A stretch of 64,000 bases of DNA, taken from assembly GCA_964615375.1 (NCBI GenBank), contig CAZTOW010000010.1, positions 1 to 64,000 on the forward strand, given 5' to 3'. The translations under genes and the position numbers were made by a program. Source of the DNA: CAZKWG01 sp964615375 (lineage in GTDB: Bacteria > Myxococcota_A > UBA796 > CAZKWG01). Shown piece after piece: positions 15,761 through 25,100 of the stretch. How positions within the stretch are numbered: position 1 is the first letter of the stretch; every line of letters starts with the position of its first letter. The notes beneath the pieces were generated by a model. It had not been told where the DNA came from. It searched no databases and worked only from the letters and a program-made list of their open reading frames with translations.

Positions 15761-18439
15761 TCAGGGGTCCTCGGAGGGCAGCGCGTGGAGGAGGCGAGCG
15801 GCGCCCAGCGAGCGCAGCATCCCGCGTAGCGCGGCGCGCTCCGGGGCGGCCAGCCGGACGAAGAGGCTGGCGTCGTCGGGGAGGGCGCGCAGAGCATCCA
15901 GAAGAGGCCCCAGAGGGCTGAGAGCTTCAGGAATGAGCAGCGCGGGGTCCTGGGCGGGTACGGGCTCGCCTGCCTCCAGGCGGCGGATCTCGCGGCGGAA
16001 CACGGCGAGCGCGAGGGCGGTGTCGAAGGCCTCAGGGTTGCGCTCGCGCAGGAAGAGCACGGACTGGAGTCCGCCGGGCCGTTGCAGGATGAGATCGATG
16101 ACCTCCACGAGTTGCTCGAGCCTCAGCTCAATCGGTACGGCCGCCGTTGGGACTTCGGAGTGTCGTTTTCGCGCAGTCGCCCACGCCTCCGAGATAATGG
16201 CGAGAACGCCACCGCTCCCGCTCCCCAGCGCCACCGCATCCTCAATCCTCCCGAGCTTTACAAGGGCAGCGAAGCGGAGCTCTCGGAACCCGGCGCTCTC
16301 ATGCCCATGTTCCATCGCACGGTCCAATTGCGCGAGGAGGCGAGCGGGCTCGTCCGCCTCAAACAGAGCGCGAAACAGCAGCTCCCAAGACTGAGAGATC
16401 TCTGGGCGCATGTGGACCGCGAACTCCAGAGGGCTGATTGCGCCCGAGGGATTCCCTGCACTGAGCATCGCCATGCCACAGATACCTGCCAGCAGCGGAT
16501 CTTCGGGCCAACGCTGAAGCGCCTCACTCGCCTTGGCAGATGCCTCCTCGAGTTCCTTGTCCTGCACCGCGAACAGGATCTCCGCGCTCGCCCGCTGCGG
16601 ACCCGGCAGGCCGCTTATCAGCGAGGTGCGATCCGGCCATCCAGATTCGCTGACCTGCCCAATGTACCCAATCAGGCCCAGCTTGACCCGCGGGTCCAAC
16701 GCGTTCATGTCCAACCCATCGAGGAGCTCCTTGAGCAACTCCCTTTGATCCCTCTCCATGAGGCGCGCCAGCAGGCCGGAGAGCACAGCTGGGCTCGACG
16801 CGCGGATCCCAGGCAGCAGCGGCCGGATACGCTCAACCGTGGCGGTCGGGTCGAGGGAGAGCAGGGCTGCGACTCCAGGCGCGAGCTCAGACACCGGCTT
16901 GTCCCACAGGAGCCTGCGCGCCTCACCCAACGTCACCAGGTCCACCCCTTGTCCAATGAAAGCCTCTCGACTCAGGATCCGAGCCGCTATCTTCACCGTC
17001 GGGAAGCGCACCCAGACTTGCCGGATCTCCTCTGCCTCCAGATGCCCAAGGCGCAGGTCCAGCAGCGCCAACGCCAGCCGCTCCGTGGGCCGCTCGTCCC
17101 AGCAGCGCCGCGCCATCTCCAGCGCCCGCACCCTATCGCCGTCCACGGCGAAACGCTCGATCTCCTGCGCCACGGCCCGATCGTACCCGGTCTCCTCAAC
17201 CGCCGGCCCCTGAAGCGCCAGATACCAGGGATCCCTCCTGTCCGCGATCATCCCCGCGGCGATCCACCGCGTGTGGATCTCCTCCCGCTCCAGCCAGACC
17301 GCGATGACCCGCGCCAGGGTCGCCGGGACCCGATCCGGGCGCTTCATCGCCGCCGCGAGGCGGTGCAGGGGCTCGGCGAGCTCGTAGAAAGACTCCCGAC
17401 CGTAGCGGTGCGATCGGACGAGCATGTCCCTCGCGAGGTAGCGGAGCTGCCCGGACGCGGTGTTGGGAGAGGCGAAGCAGCGCTCCGCCAGCTCGTTGAC
17501 GGAGAGCGGCTCCCAGGAGGCGGCGAGCTGCTCCAGATAGCTCCGCTGTCCGGGCGGGAGCCGGCTCATCTGGTCCTGGTAGTAGGGGGTGAGCTCCTCG
17601 GCGAGGTCGAAGAAGGCCCCCTCCAGATCGTCGAGCTGCCGGCCGCGCAGGAACGGGAAGAGCAGCGCCATGGCGCGGGGGTTCGGCCCCAGGAGGAAGC
17701 GCATGGCGCGGACCCGAGGGTAGCCTCCCTGCGCGCAGAGCTGGCGCTCCAGCTCCGTGTCCGAGTAGGCGCGGGCGAGCTGCACCAGCATGGCGTGGGC
17801 GTCCCGATCTGTGAACAACGGGAGGTCGATCCGCTGGAAGGTCTGGTAGAAGGGCCTGCGCGCGCCGCTCAAGGCCTCCGGCCAGGTGCAGCTCGACGAC
17901 AGGATGGACCAGCGTCCGGCGCGGTGGAGGAAGGCGCGGAGACCATGCTGACCGTCCAGGCCGAGGGCGTCGAGCACCCGATCCAGGTTCTCCAGCACCA
18001 GCACCACCCCACGCTCCCGCGCGCGGGCCAGGAGCAGCCCCTGGACCACCTCCAACTGTCGATCGCGGGGCGTCTTGCGCAACACGGTGAGCTGCTCAGC
18101 TACGGGCGGAAGCTCTGGCTCCTCCTGCAGAGAGCCCAGCGCGCGCGCCAGCAGGTCCACGAGCCCGCTGGGGTGCTCCTCCTCACCCAGGCGCGCCACC
18201 AGGAAGTGCCGCTCCTTCGCTGCGCGCTCGAGCCTGTGACCCGCCAGGGCGAGCAGGTGTGACTTCCCCGCGCCCCGCGGCCCGGTCAGTACATCGAAGC
18301 GCGCCGCGCCCGTCGAGATCGCCTCCAGGTGATCCTCCACCAGCCGCGCGAGGAGCCCGTGCCGCGCGACGAGCAGCGCGTCCAGGCGCTCCTCCGACAG
18401 CAGGTAGGGCGAGAAGCGGGAGCTGAGCGGCCCGCTCAA
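15761..18439 (-). CDS. Large P-loop ATPase with helical repeat C-terminus
   Basis: An 892-residue ATPase of AAA_16/STAND-like type. Walker A is GPRGAGKS (53-60) and Walker B VVLVLENLD (145-153), ending in Asn-Leu-Asp as in Orc/Cdc6- and STAND-type ATPases. A winged-helix-like region follows near 300-370 (SVNELAERCFASPNTASGQ). The last about 450 residues are helical and include TPR-like turns (ALQRWPEDPLLAGICGMAML, SPLEFAVHMRPE). The gene overlaps the upstream ATPase by four bases (ATGA), implying coupled translation. The downstream 16.1-16.8 kb section is visibly lower in GC than the rest, suggesting a different history for the repeat domain. Function is unknown; defence or signalling ATPase is a possibility only. 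Confidence 0.82.
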   Translation of the reverse strand: MSGPLSSRFSPYLLSEERLDALLVARHGLLARLVEDHLEAISTGAARFDVLTGPRGAGKSHLLALAGHRLERAAKERHFLVARLGEEEHPSGLVDLLARALGSLQEEPELPPVAEQLTVLRKTPRDRQLEVVQGLLLARARERGVVLVLENLDRVLDALGLDGQHGLRAFLHRAGRWSILSSSCTWPEALSGARRPFYQTFQRIDLPLFTDRDAHAMLVQLARAYSDTELERQLCAQGGYPRVRAMRFLLGPNPRAMALLFPFLRGRQLDDLEGAFFDLAEELTPYYQDQMSRLPPGQRSYLEQLAASWEPLSVNELAERCFASPNTASGQLRYLARDMLVRSHRYGRESFYELAEPLHRLAAAMKRPDRVPATLARVIAVWLEREEIHTRWIAAGMIADRRDPWYLALQGPAVEETGYDRAVAQEIERFAVDGDRVRALEMARRCWDERPTERLALALLDLRLGHLEAEEIRQVWVRFPTVKIAARILSREAFIGQGVDLVTLGEARRLLWDKPVSELAPGVAALLSLDPTATVERIRPLLPGIRASSPAVLSGLLARLMERDQRELLKELLDGLDMNALDPRVKLGLIGYIGQVSESGWPDRTSLISGLPGPQRASAEILFAVQDKELEEASAKASEALQRWPEDPLLAGICGMAMLSAGNPSGAISPLEFAVHMRPEISQSWELLFRALFEADEPARLLAQLDRAMEHGHESAGFRELRFAALVKLGRIEDAVALGSGSGGVLAIISEAWATARKRHSEVPTAAVPIELRLEQLVEVIDLILQRPGGLQSVLFLRERNPEAFDTALALAVFRREIRRLEAGEPVPAQDPALLIPEALSPLGPLLDALRALPDDASLFVRLAAPERAALRGMLRSLGAARLLHALPSEDP

Positions 18440-19632
18440 GGGGCGCCTCCCGGGAGCGCGTCCAGCAGGTCCCGCTCCTGCGCCCAGTAGCGCTGCAGGA
18501 GTCGAAGCGAGAAGGTGTAGCGCCCCTCGTCTCGAGTCAGGTAGAGATTCCTACGTAGGAAGTCCAGGATCGCCAGCGTCTCTTCGCGCTCCAGGGAGAG
18601 CCGATCCTGAAGGTCGCGAGCGCGCAGGGGCCCCTCGACCAGCGCGTCCAGGACAGCGCGGGTCCGCTCCGCGCGCGCCCCTCCCTGATACTGGGCGATG
18701 CGGTGAACGAACTGGGAGAGGTCCAGGGGGTCCTGGCTGTGCTCCAGGAGCTGAGCCAGCGCCTCGCGCGCCCGGCGTTCGCTCCACTCCCCGTCCCGTC
18801 GAAGCACCGCGGCGATGTGCTGCATCACGTAGGGGTGCCCCTCGCTCATGGTGGCCAGCGCCGCGGTCAGCTCGGGCTCGGCCTCCTCGGTCAATCGGGA
18901 GGCCAGCAGCCTCGCGTCGGCCTCGTCCAGGACGAAGAGCACCTGGCTGTTCACGTCGTTCAGCGGGCTCTGCGTGTGCCCCTCCGCCTGAAGGCGATCG
19001 AGGACCTCCTGCATCCCGATAGAGCCTGTGAAGACGAACCGAATTCCCGGATAACGTTGGGGGGACTGGCGCACACGACGGAGCGCGTCCAGGAGCAGCC
19101 CAGCGTCCGCGCCCCGCCCGGCGTCCGCGAGCCGATGCAGGAACCAGGTGAATTCATCCCAGGCGAGGATCAGGCGGACATTTTTTTCGACGGCGTGTGT
19201 CTGCAGGTCGTCCAGGATCGCCTCCAGCACGCCGGTCCAACGTGGCCCCCGCACCGAGAGCGCGGCCGAGAGCGATCCCGCCTCGTCCTGGGCGCCCAGC
19301 TCGACCGATCCGCCCAGGAGCTGAAGGGCCTGAAAGCTCCTGCCCGAGAGCTTCCCCTTCCATCGGAGCAGTCGAGCCGTGCTCGTCAACAGGTGCTCCA
19401 GGAAGGCCGCGATGGAGTCGCAGTCCTGCACAGACTCCAGGATCATGCGCACACCAGGTGGAGGGGCGGCGTACATCTTCTGGAGGACGCAGCTCTTTCC
19501 GACGCGGCGTGGTCCGACCAGCAGGAGGCTCTGGCGCTCCAGAGAGTCCCAGAAGCTGCGGATGGCGATCTCTCGACCGATGATCTGCGGAGGAGCGAGA
19601 ATACCACCAGGATTGGGAAGATATCGGGTCAT
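18436..19632 (-). CDS. AAA ATPase of the AAA_14/archaeal ATPase type
   Basis: A 398-residue ATPase. Residues 1-30 hold a leader with Gly-Arg (IIGREIAI) typical of AAA_14 and archaeal ATPase families. Walker A is GPRRVGKS (40-47), Walker B LILAWDEF (152-159), and a sensor-like RFVFTGSIGMQ follows (about 204-214). The last 80 residues look like a winged helix (ALVEGPLRARDLQDRLSLER). Such ATPases often act with a partner as mobile, STAND-like or defence switches. It is the first gene of the operon, is preceded by the repeat cluster at 19646-19708 and is translationally coupled to the 892-residue ATPase. Confidence 0.83.
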   Translation of the reverse strand: MTRYLPNPGGILAPPQIIGREIAIRSFWDSLERQSLLLVGPRRVGKSCVLQKMYAAPPPGVRMILESVQDCDSIAAFLEHLLTSTARLLRWKGKLSGRSFQALQLLGGSVELGAQDEAGSLSAALSVRGPRWTGVLEAILDDLQTHAVEKNVRLILAWDEFTWFLHRLADAGRGADAGLLLDALRRVRQSPQRYPGIRFVFTGSIGMQEVLDRLQAEGHTQSPLNDVNSQVLFVLDEADARLLASRLTEEAEPELTAALATMSEGHPYVMQHIAAVLRRDGEWSERRAREALAQLLEHSQDPLDLSQFVHRIAQYQGGARAERTRAVLDALVEGPLRARDLQDRLSLEREETLAILDFLRRNLYLTRDEGRYTFSLRLLQRYWAQERDLLDALPGGAP

Positions 19633-19645
19633 CGCGTCCTGTTAA

Positions 19646-19708
19646 GCGAGACGCAATCTCGCGTCAACTATATCGCACGATAAAATCATCGCACGATAAA
19701 CGTCTCGC
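19646..19708. promoter_or_regulatory. Operator-like repeat cluster upstream of the ATPase operon
   Basis: Fourteen bases before the ATPase start (ATG 19632 on minus) lies a dense set of repeats: a hairpin GCGAGA-loop-TCTCGC (19646-19662), two direct copies of ATCGCACGATAAA (19672-19684 and 19688-19700, 16-base period) and an outer inverted repeat GCGAGACG/CGTCTCGC (19646-19653, 19701-19708). TATAGT on the minus strand (19667-19672) could be a -10 box. Spacing of one-and-a-half helical turns suits side-by-side binding of a repressor. This is an inference from pattern; no regulator gene is next to it. Confidence 0.5.
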
Positions 19709-19913
19709 TATCGTCCGTCGGCGCCCCTTCGTCTCTTGCGCATCTCACTCACGCGCCGCGCATGCGCGCGCATCCCGCGCGCCGCGCATCAAATCACAAC
19801 GAATTTGTTTGATTTACCTTCAACCCCAACTCTCCACCCCTCACCCCCCTCCCCCGCCCCTGGCACGCCCCTTGCTTCCTGCTGGACCCGAGCCCTTCCC
19901 GCTGAGGTCCACG

Positions 19914-20909
19914 ATGAAGCCCGCCGCCCGCAAACCCCTCTTCCGCCTGCTCCGCCCTCGCCGCGCCGCCGGGCGCGCGCGCCCGCAGACCCCGCCGGTC
20001 GCCCCCACCGAGGCCGAGTGCCACCAGATCGCGGCCATGCCCGACCCGGTGCTGCGAAACCTGCGGATCACCTGGACCTACCACCGCTTCGCCGTGGCGC
20101 TCACCCGACACCTGGGCCAGCGCGACGCCACCTGGCCGGCGTTCGCCTGCTGGGCCTCGCGGGTGGCGGGGCGCTTCATCCGCCTGGATGAGCTGGCCGC
20201 CGAGAACGCCGAGCAGGTGGGCTTCGGGAACCTCAAGGTCTTCGCCGAGCTGGGGCCGATCTTCGCCCGCACGCTGGGCGCGATGGACGCGGGCACGCCC
20301 TCGGCCCTGAACGCCCTGCTGGACAGCCTGCGGCCGGGAAAGAGCGAGGAGGGTGGCCAGGATCGGCTGATTCAGGCCATCCAGGCCTGGTGGCGGGCCC
20401 GCGGGCTCCCTGCCGGGCGCGAGCGGGCCCAGCAGATCCTCCTCGGGAACGCGCTGATCGGCTTCCACGAGCAGGTGCGCCTGCAGGAGGCCATCGAGGG
20501 TGGGCTCGCCCTGCCCCTGCCCCGGCGCGCGCAGGGCCGGCGGGCGCGCGCGCTCTCCACGCTCTGGCGCGAGACCGCCACGGGCTGGCTCATGCGCTTC
20601 GAGCTCCCCGAGGAGGCCCTGCGCCTGGGCCGCGACCTGCCGCCGCTACCCGATGGCGCCAGCTTCCCCGCCGATCTCCGCGCGCTCACCTGCCCGGAGC
20701 TCCGCCGCGTGGTCAACGAGCTCGATCGCACGCCGGACACGCTCCGCGGGAGCGGCGCAGACGACTGGGCCAGCCTGGAGGACCGGATGAACTTCATCCT
20801 CGATCTCTTCCGCTCGCGCCAGCAGTCCGGCGGCCTCCTGTCCCCCCCCTACTCCCCGCTGCAGGTCGCCGCCTTCGAGGCCGGTCGCCTGCCCGAGGGA
20901 CCCCTGTGA
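19914..20909 (+). CDS. Unrecognised, mostly helical cytoplasmic protein
   Basis: A 331-residue protein without a signal peptide (ATG 19914, with GAGG nine bases upstream; the reading frame is open further upstream from 19809). It is rich in Arg, Ala and Trp with patterns such as ITWTYHRFAVALTRHLG (about 44-60), WPAFACWASRVAGRFIRLDE (about 67-86) and ILLGNALIGFHEQVRLQEAI (about 163-182). The regular helical periodicity argues for a real globular protein. I recall no function for this family. It lies 33 bases before the secreted propeller gene, so the two may be co-transcribed. Confidence 0.68.
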   Translation: MKPAARKPLFRLLRPRRAAGRARPQTPPVAPTEAECHQIAAMPDPVLRNLRITWTYHRFAVALTRHLGQRDATWPAFACWASRVAGRFIRLDELAAENAEQVGFGNLKVFAELGPIFARTLGAMDAGTPSALNALLDSLRPGKSEEGGQDRLIQAIQAWWRARGLPAGRERAQQILLGNALIGFHEQVRLQEAIEGGLALPLPRRAQGRRARALSTLWRETATGWLMRFELPEEALRLGRDLPPLPDGASFPADLRALTCPELRRVVNELDRTPDTLRGSGADDWASLEDRMNFILDLFRSRQQSGGLLSPPYSPLQVAAFEAGRLPEGPL

Positions 20910-20942
20910 TCCAAGGCTTCGCACGCTCCTGAAGGAGAACCC

Positions 20943-22103
20943 ATGCCCCGCACGCTCAGCGCCCTCGCCCTCCTCCTCGCCCTCCCCGCCCTCGCCCACG
21001 ACGAGGTCTGCGAGGAGCTCGGTGACACCAGCCTCTTCGCCGCCATGCCCGACGACGGCCCCAGCCCCCAGCCCACCGGGCGCACCTACCCCGAGGGGAT
21101 CGGCGTGGTGGACGAGCTCGTCGCGGTCTCCGGCCCGGCCACCTTCGGGACGGCGGGCAACGGCAGCCCGAGCCAGCTCACGCTCTTCGACGTCGAGAGC
21201 GGGGAGCTGGTCGGCGAGATCCCGGTCGTCGGCGAGAACCTCGCCTTCGAGCACGCCCTGTCCGAGATGACGACCCGCAAGGGCAAGGTCTACGCCTCCA
21301 GCACGCAGCTCGGCCTCCTGGCCTGGGACCTGAAGCGCGACGGCCTGGACGCGGAGCAGGAGCAGATCTCCACCCCCTTCTGCTCGGTGACCTCGGGCTA
21401 CGTCTGCACGGCCGAGACCGATCTCTGCCCGGCGGACCTGCGCTCCGGCCTGCCGCCCATCCCCAACGGCGTGGACATCGACAAGCACGGGGTGGCCTAC
21501 GTCACGGACTCGCTGCAGGGCGTGATCTGGAGGATCGACACGAAGGAGGCGCCCGCCGAGCCCGAGGTCGTCGCCTGCGACACCGCGCTCCAGGGCGCGG
21601 GGACCGAGGGGCTGCTGATGTTCGGCGCCAACGGGATCGCCGTCATCGGGGACGATCTGTACATCGGCGTGGCCATCGGCCCGGTGGACGGCAGCGGGAC
21701 CTTCACCAGCCCGATCTACCGGATGCCCAAGGACGCCTCGGGCGAGCTGGAGCTGGTCTACAGCTTCAGCGGCCTGTCCGTGGCCCCGGGCGTGGCGATC
21801 CCCCCCATCGCCGACGGGCTGCGCTACAACGAGGAGACGGGGACGCTCTTCGTGGCGCTGGCGGGCCAGGACGCGGTGGTCGAGCTGGACGTGCTCGGCG
21901 ACACGGTCAGCGAGATCGCCCGGTACAGCCGCACGGAGGCCGATCACCCGATGAAGAACCCCTCGGCCATCGCGTTTGGGGAGGACGGCCAGAGCTACGT
22001 CGTCAACCACGCCGCGCTGTGCTGCCTGGAGGGTGACCCCAACCCGGCATGCACCTGCTACGGCGAGGACTATTTCGGCGTGATCGGCCTCTGCGTGGAG
22101 TAG
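20943..22103 (+). CDS. Secreted beta-propeller protein (SMP-30/NHL-like)
   Basis: A 386-residue secreted protein with signal peptide LALLLALPALA and a lead-in rich in Cys (CEELG). Repeats of the form PNGVDIDKHGVAYVTDSL, FGANGIAVIGDDLYIG and PSAIAFGEDGQSYVVNHAA give the pattern of a six- or seven-bladed propeller of the SMP-30/NHL/gluconolactonase type. It has several Cys, including a cluster at the end (ALCCLEGDPNPACTCYG). AAGGAGAACCC gives a strong ribosome site for ATG 20943. Enzyme activity cannot be decided. It ends 9 bases before the giant gene on the other strand. Confidence 0.75.
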   Translation: MPRTLSALALLLALPALAHDEVCEELGDTSLFAAMPDDGPSPQPTGRTYPEGIGVVDELVAVSGPATFGTAGNGSPSQLTLFDVESGELVGEIPVVGENLAFEHALSEMTTRKGKVYASSTQLGLLAWDLKRDGLDAEQEQISTPFCSVTSGYVCTAETDLCPADLRSGLPPIPNGVDIDKHGVAYVTDSLQGVIWRIDTKEAPAEPEVVACDTALQGAGTEGLLMFGANGIAVIGDDLYIGVAIGPVDGSGTFTSPIYRMPKDASGELELVYSFSGLSVAPGVAIPPIADGLRYNEETGTLFVALAGQDAVVELDVLGDTVSEIARYSRTEADHPMKNPSAIAFGEDGQSYVVNHAALCCLEGDPNPACTCYGEDYFGVIGLCVE

Positions 22104-22112
22104 CCGAGGCGA

Positions 22113-25100
22113 TCAGCGGCGCCGACGCAGCCCGACCAGCCCGAGGACGGCCAGCAGGCCCGCCCAGAGGCCGGTCCGCGGCGCGTCCGGCTCGCTGGCG
22201 CAGCCGCAGCCGCCCTTGTTGACCACGTCCCCGGTCTCGCTGGGGCCGCCGGTCTCGTCGATCTCGCCGGTCTCCCCGGTCTCCCCGGTCTCCCCGGTCT
22301 CGCCCGTCTCGCCGGAGTCGCCCGCGTCCACGCCGTCGCAGTCCTGGTCGATCCCGTCGCCGGGGACATCGGTGGCGCCCGGAGAGCGGTCGGGATCGCC
22401 GTCGTCGCAGTCGCCGCCGGTGGACACCGTGCCCTCGGGCTGGTCGCAGCCCTCCTCGACGCTGGCGTCGTCGCCGTAGCCGTCTCCGTCCAGGTCGGTG
22501 TACCAGGTGCCGCTGGCCAGGCCCTCGTCCGCCTCGGCGTCACAGTCGTTGTCGACGCCGTCGCAGATCTCCTCCGCGCCCGGGCTTACGGTGGCGTCGT
22601 CGTCGTCGCAGTCGCCGTCGGGATCGGACTCGCCGGCCTCATAGGCGTCCACGCAGTCGATGTCGTCGCTCGACGTGGTCCCGCCGAGCCCGTCCGTGTA
22701 GCCGTCGTCGTCGGCGTCCAGGTAGCAGAGCTCCAGGCCGTCGCAGTCCTGGTCTACGGCGTCGCCGGTCAGCTCCACCGCGTCGGGGTTGATGGCGCTG
22801 TCGGCGTCGTCGCACTCCTCGCAGGCGGCGAAGCCGTCGGCGTCGGCGTCGTCATAGCCCACCGACCCGTCGCAGTTGTAGTCGTTGGGGTCGGCGCAGT
22901 CCGACTCGTCGGCGCCCGGGTTGTAGCGCGCGCTGCCGTCGTCGCAGTCCCCGTCCGGCTCGCCGGAGAGGGCCTCGCCGCTGTCGGTGCAGTCCACGTC
23001 CTCCGAGCTGACCACGTCCCCGGCGTCGGGCCGGTAGCCGTCGTCGTCCTCGTCCACGTAGCAGAGCTCGGTGGCGTCGCAGTCCTCGTCGTCGCCGTTG
23101 CCGACCTCCTCCTCCGCGCCCGGGTAGTCGCCCGCGTCCACGTCGTCGCAGTCGTTGTCGTTGAGCACGTAGCCGGCGGGCACCTCGCAGGAGAGCTCCG
23201 TCGTCGCCGCGTCACCGTAGCCGTCCGCGTCGTAGTCCAGGTACGAGGTGGTCTGGCCGATCGCGGTCTCGTCGTCGGCGAGGCCGTCGCAGTCCTCGTC
23301 CACGTCCGCGTCGTCGCAGACCTCGACCTCGCCGGGGTTCACGCTGGCGTCGGCGTCGTCGCAGTCCGAGGCGTCGGAGACCGTGCCCTCGGGGGCGTCA
23401 CAGGAGACCGTCGCGCTGGCGAGGTCACCGTAGCCGTCGCCGTCCGCGTCCGCGTACCAGGTGCCGGGCTCCACGCCCTCGTCGGTCTCCGCGTCGCAGT
23501 CGTTGTCGATGCCGTCGCAGACCTCCGCCGCGCCCGGGTTCAGCGTGTCGTCGCCGTCGTCGCAGTCGCCGTCCGGCGTGCTGTCGTCGGCCTCGAGCTC
23601 ATCAGCGCAGTCCGCGTCCTCGGAGTCCACCGTCGCGCCCGAGCTGTCCACGTAGCCGTCGCCGTCGGCGTCGAGCCAGCAGAGCTCGGCGCCGTCGCAG
23701 TCCTGGTCCACCAGGTCGCCGGCGAGCTCGCTCGCGTCGGGGTTGATGTCGGCGTCGAGGTCGTCGCACTCCTCGCAGGCGGCGAAGCCGTCGCCGTCCT
23801 CGTCCTCGTAGCCCACGGACCCGTCACAGTTGTAGTCGTTGGGATCCGTACAGTCCAACTCATCAGCGTCGGGGTGGTAGCGAGCGCTCTCGTCGTCGCA
23901 GTCACCCTCGGGCTCGGCCGAGAGCGCCTCGCCGCTGTCCAGGCAGTCGGCGTCCGCGGACGTGACGGTCCCGCTGCCGTCGGGGCGGTAGCCGTCGTCG
24001 TCGCCGTCCTCGTAGCAGAGCTCGCCGCCGTCGCAGTCCTCGTCGTCGCCGTTGGCCACGGTCTCCGAGGCCCCCGGGTAGTCGCCCGCGTCCGCGTCGT
24101 CGCAGTCCTGGTCGTCGGCGACGTGGCCCGTGGGCTGGTCGCAGGCGCTGGCGCTGCTGGAGGCGTCGCCGTAGCCGTCCCCGTCGCTGTCGGCGTACCA
24201 GGAGCTCTGGCCCGTGGCCGAGCTGTCGTCCGCGCTGCCGTCGCAGTCCTCGTCCGTGTTGGCCGCGTCGCAGACCTCCACCGCGCCAGGGTTGATGTCC
24301 TCGTCCGCGTCGTCGCAGTCCTGATCATCGAAGACGTAGCCCGTGGGCTGATCGCAGGCCGCGCTCACGCTGGCCGGGTCGCCGTAGCCGTCGCCGTCGC
24401 CGTCCCGGTGCCAGCTGGTCTGACCCGTGGCCGAGCTGTCGTCCGCGCTGCCGTCGCAGTCCTCGTCCGTGTTGGCCGCGTCGCAGATCTCGGTCTCGCC
24501 CGGGTTGATGTCCGCGTCCGTGTCGTCGCAGTCGTCGTCGTTGCCCGCGTAGCCGGAGGGCAGCTCGCAGGCCGCGCTGGTGGTGTCCGCGTCGCCGAAG
24601 CCGTCGCTGTCCGCGTCGCGGTACCAGGTGCTCTTGCCCGCCGCGTCCGAGCCGTCCGCGCTGCCGTCGCAGTCCTCGTCGGTGTCGGAGGCGTCGCAGA
24701 CCTCGATCTCGCCCGGGTTGATGTCCGCGTCCGTGTCGTCGCAGTCCGTCCCGTCGGCGATGTAGCCCACCGGGGCGTCGCAGGCGGCGCGGCTGGAGCT
24801 GGCGTCGCCGTAGTCGTCGCCGTCGCTGTCGCGGTACCAGGTGCTCTTGCCGCTCGCGTCGAGCCCGTCCGCGCTGCCGTCGCAGTCCTCGTCCGTGTCG
24901 GCGGCGTCGCAGACCTCGGTCTCGCCCGGGTTGATGTCCGCGTCCGTGTCGTCGCAGTCGTCGCCCATGGCGATGTAGCCCGAGGGCGCGTCGCAGGCGC
25001 TCTGGCTCACGCTCTCGTCACCATAGCCGTCGCTGTCGTTGTCCCGGTACCAGGTGCTCTTCCCGCTCGCGTCCGTGCCGTCCGCGCTGCCGTCGCAGTC

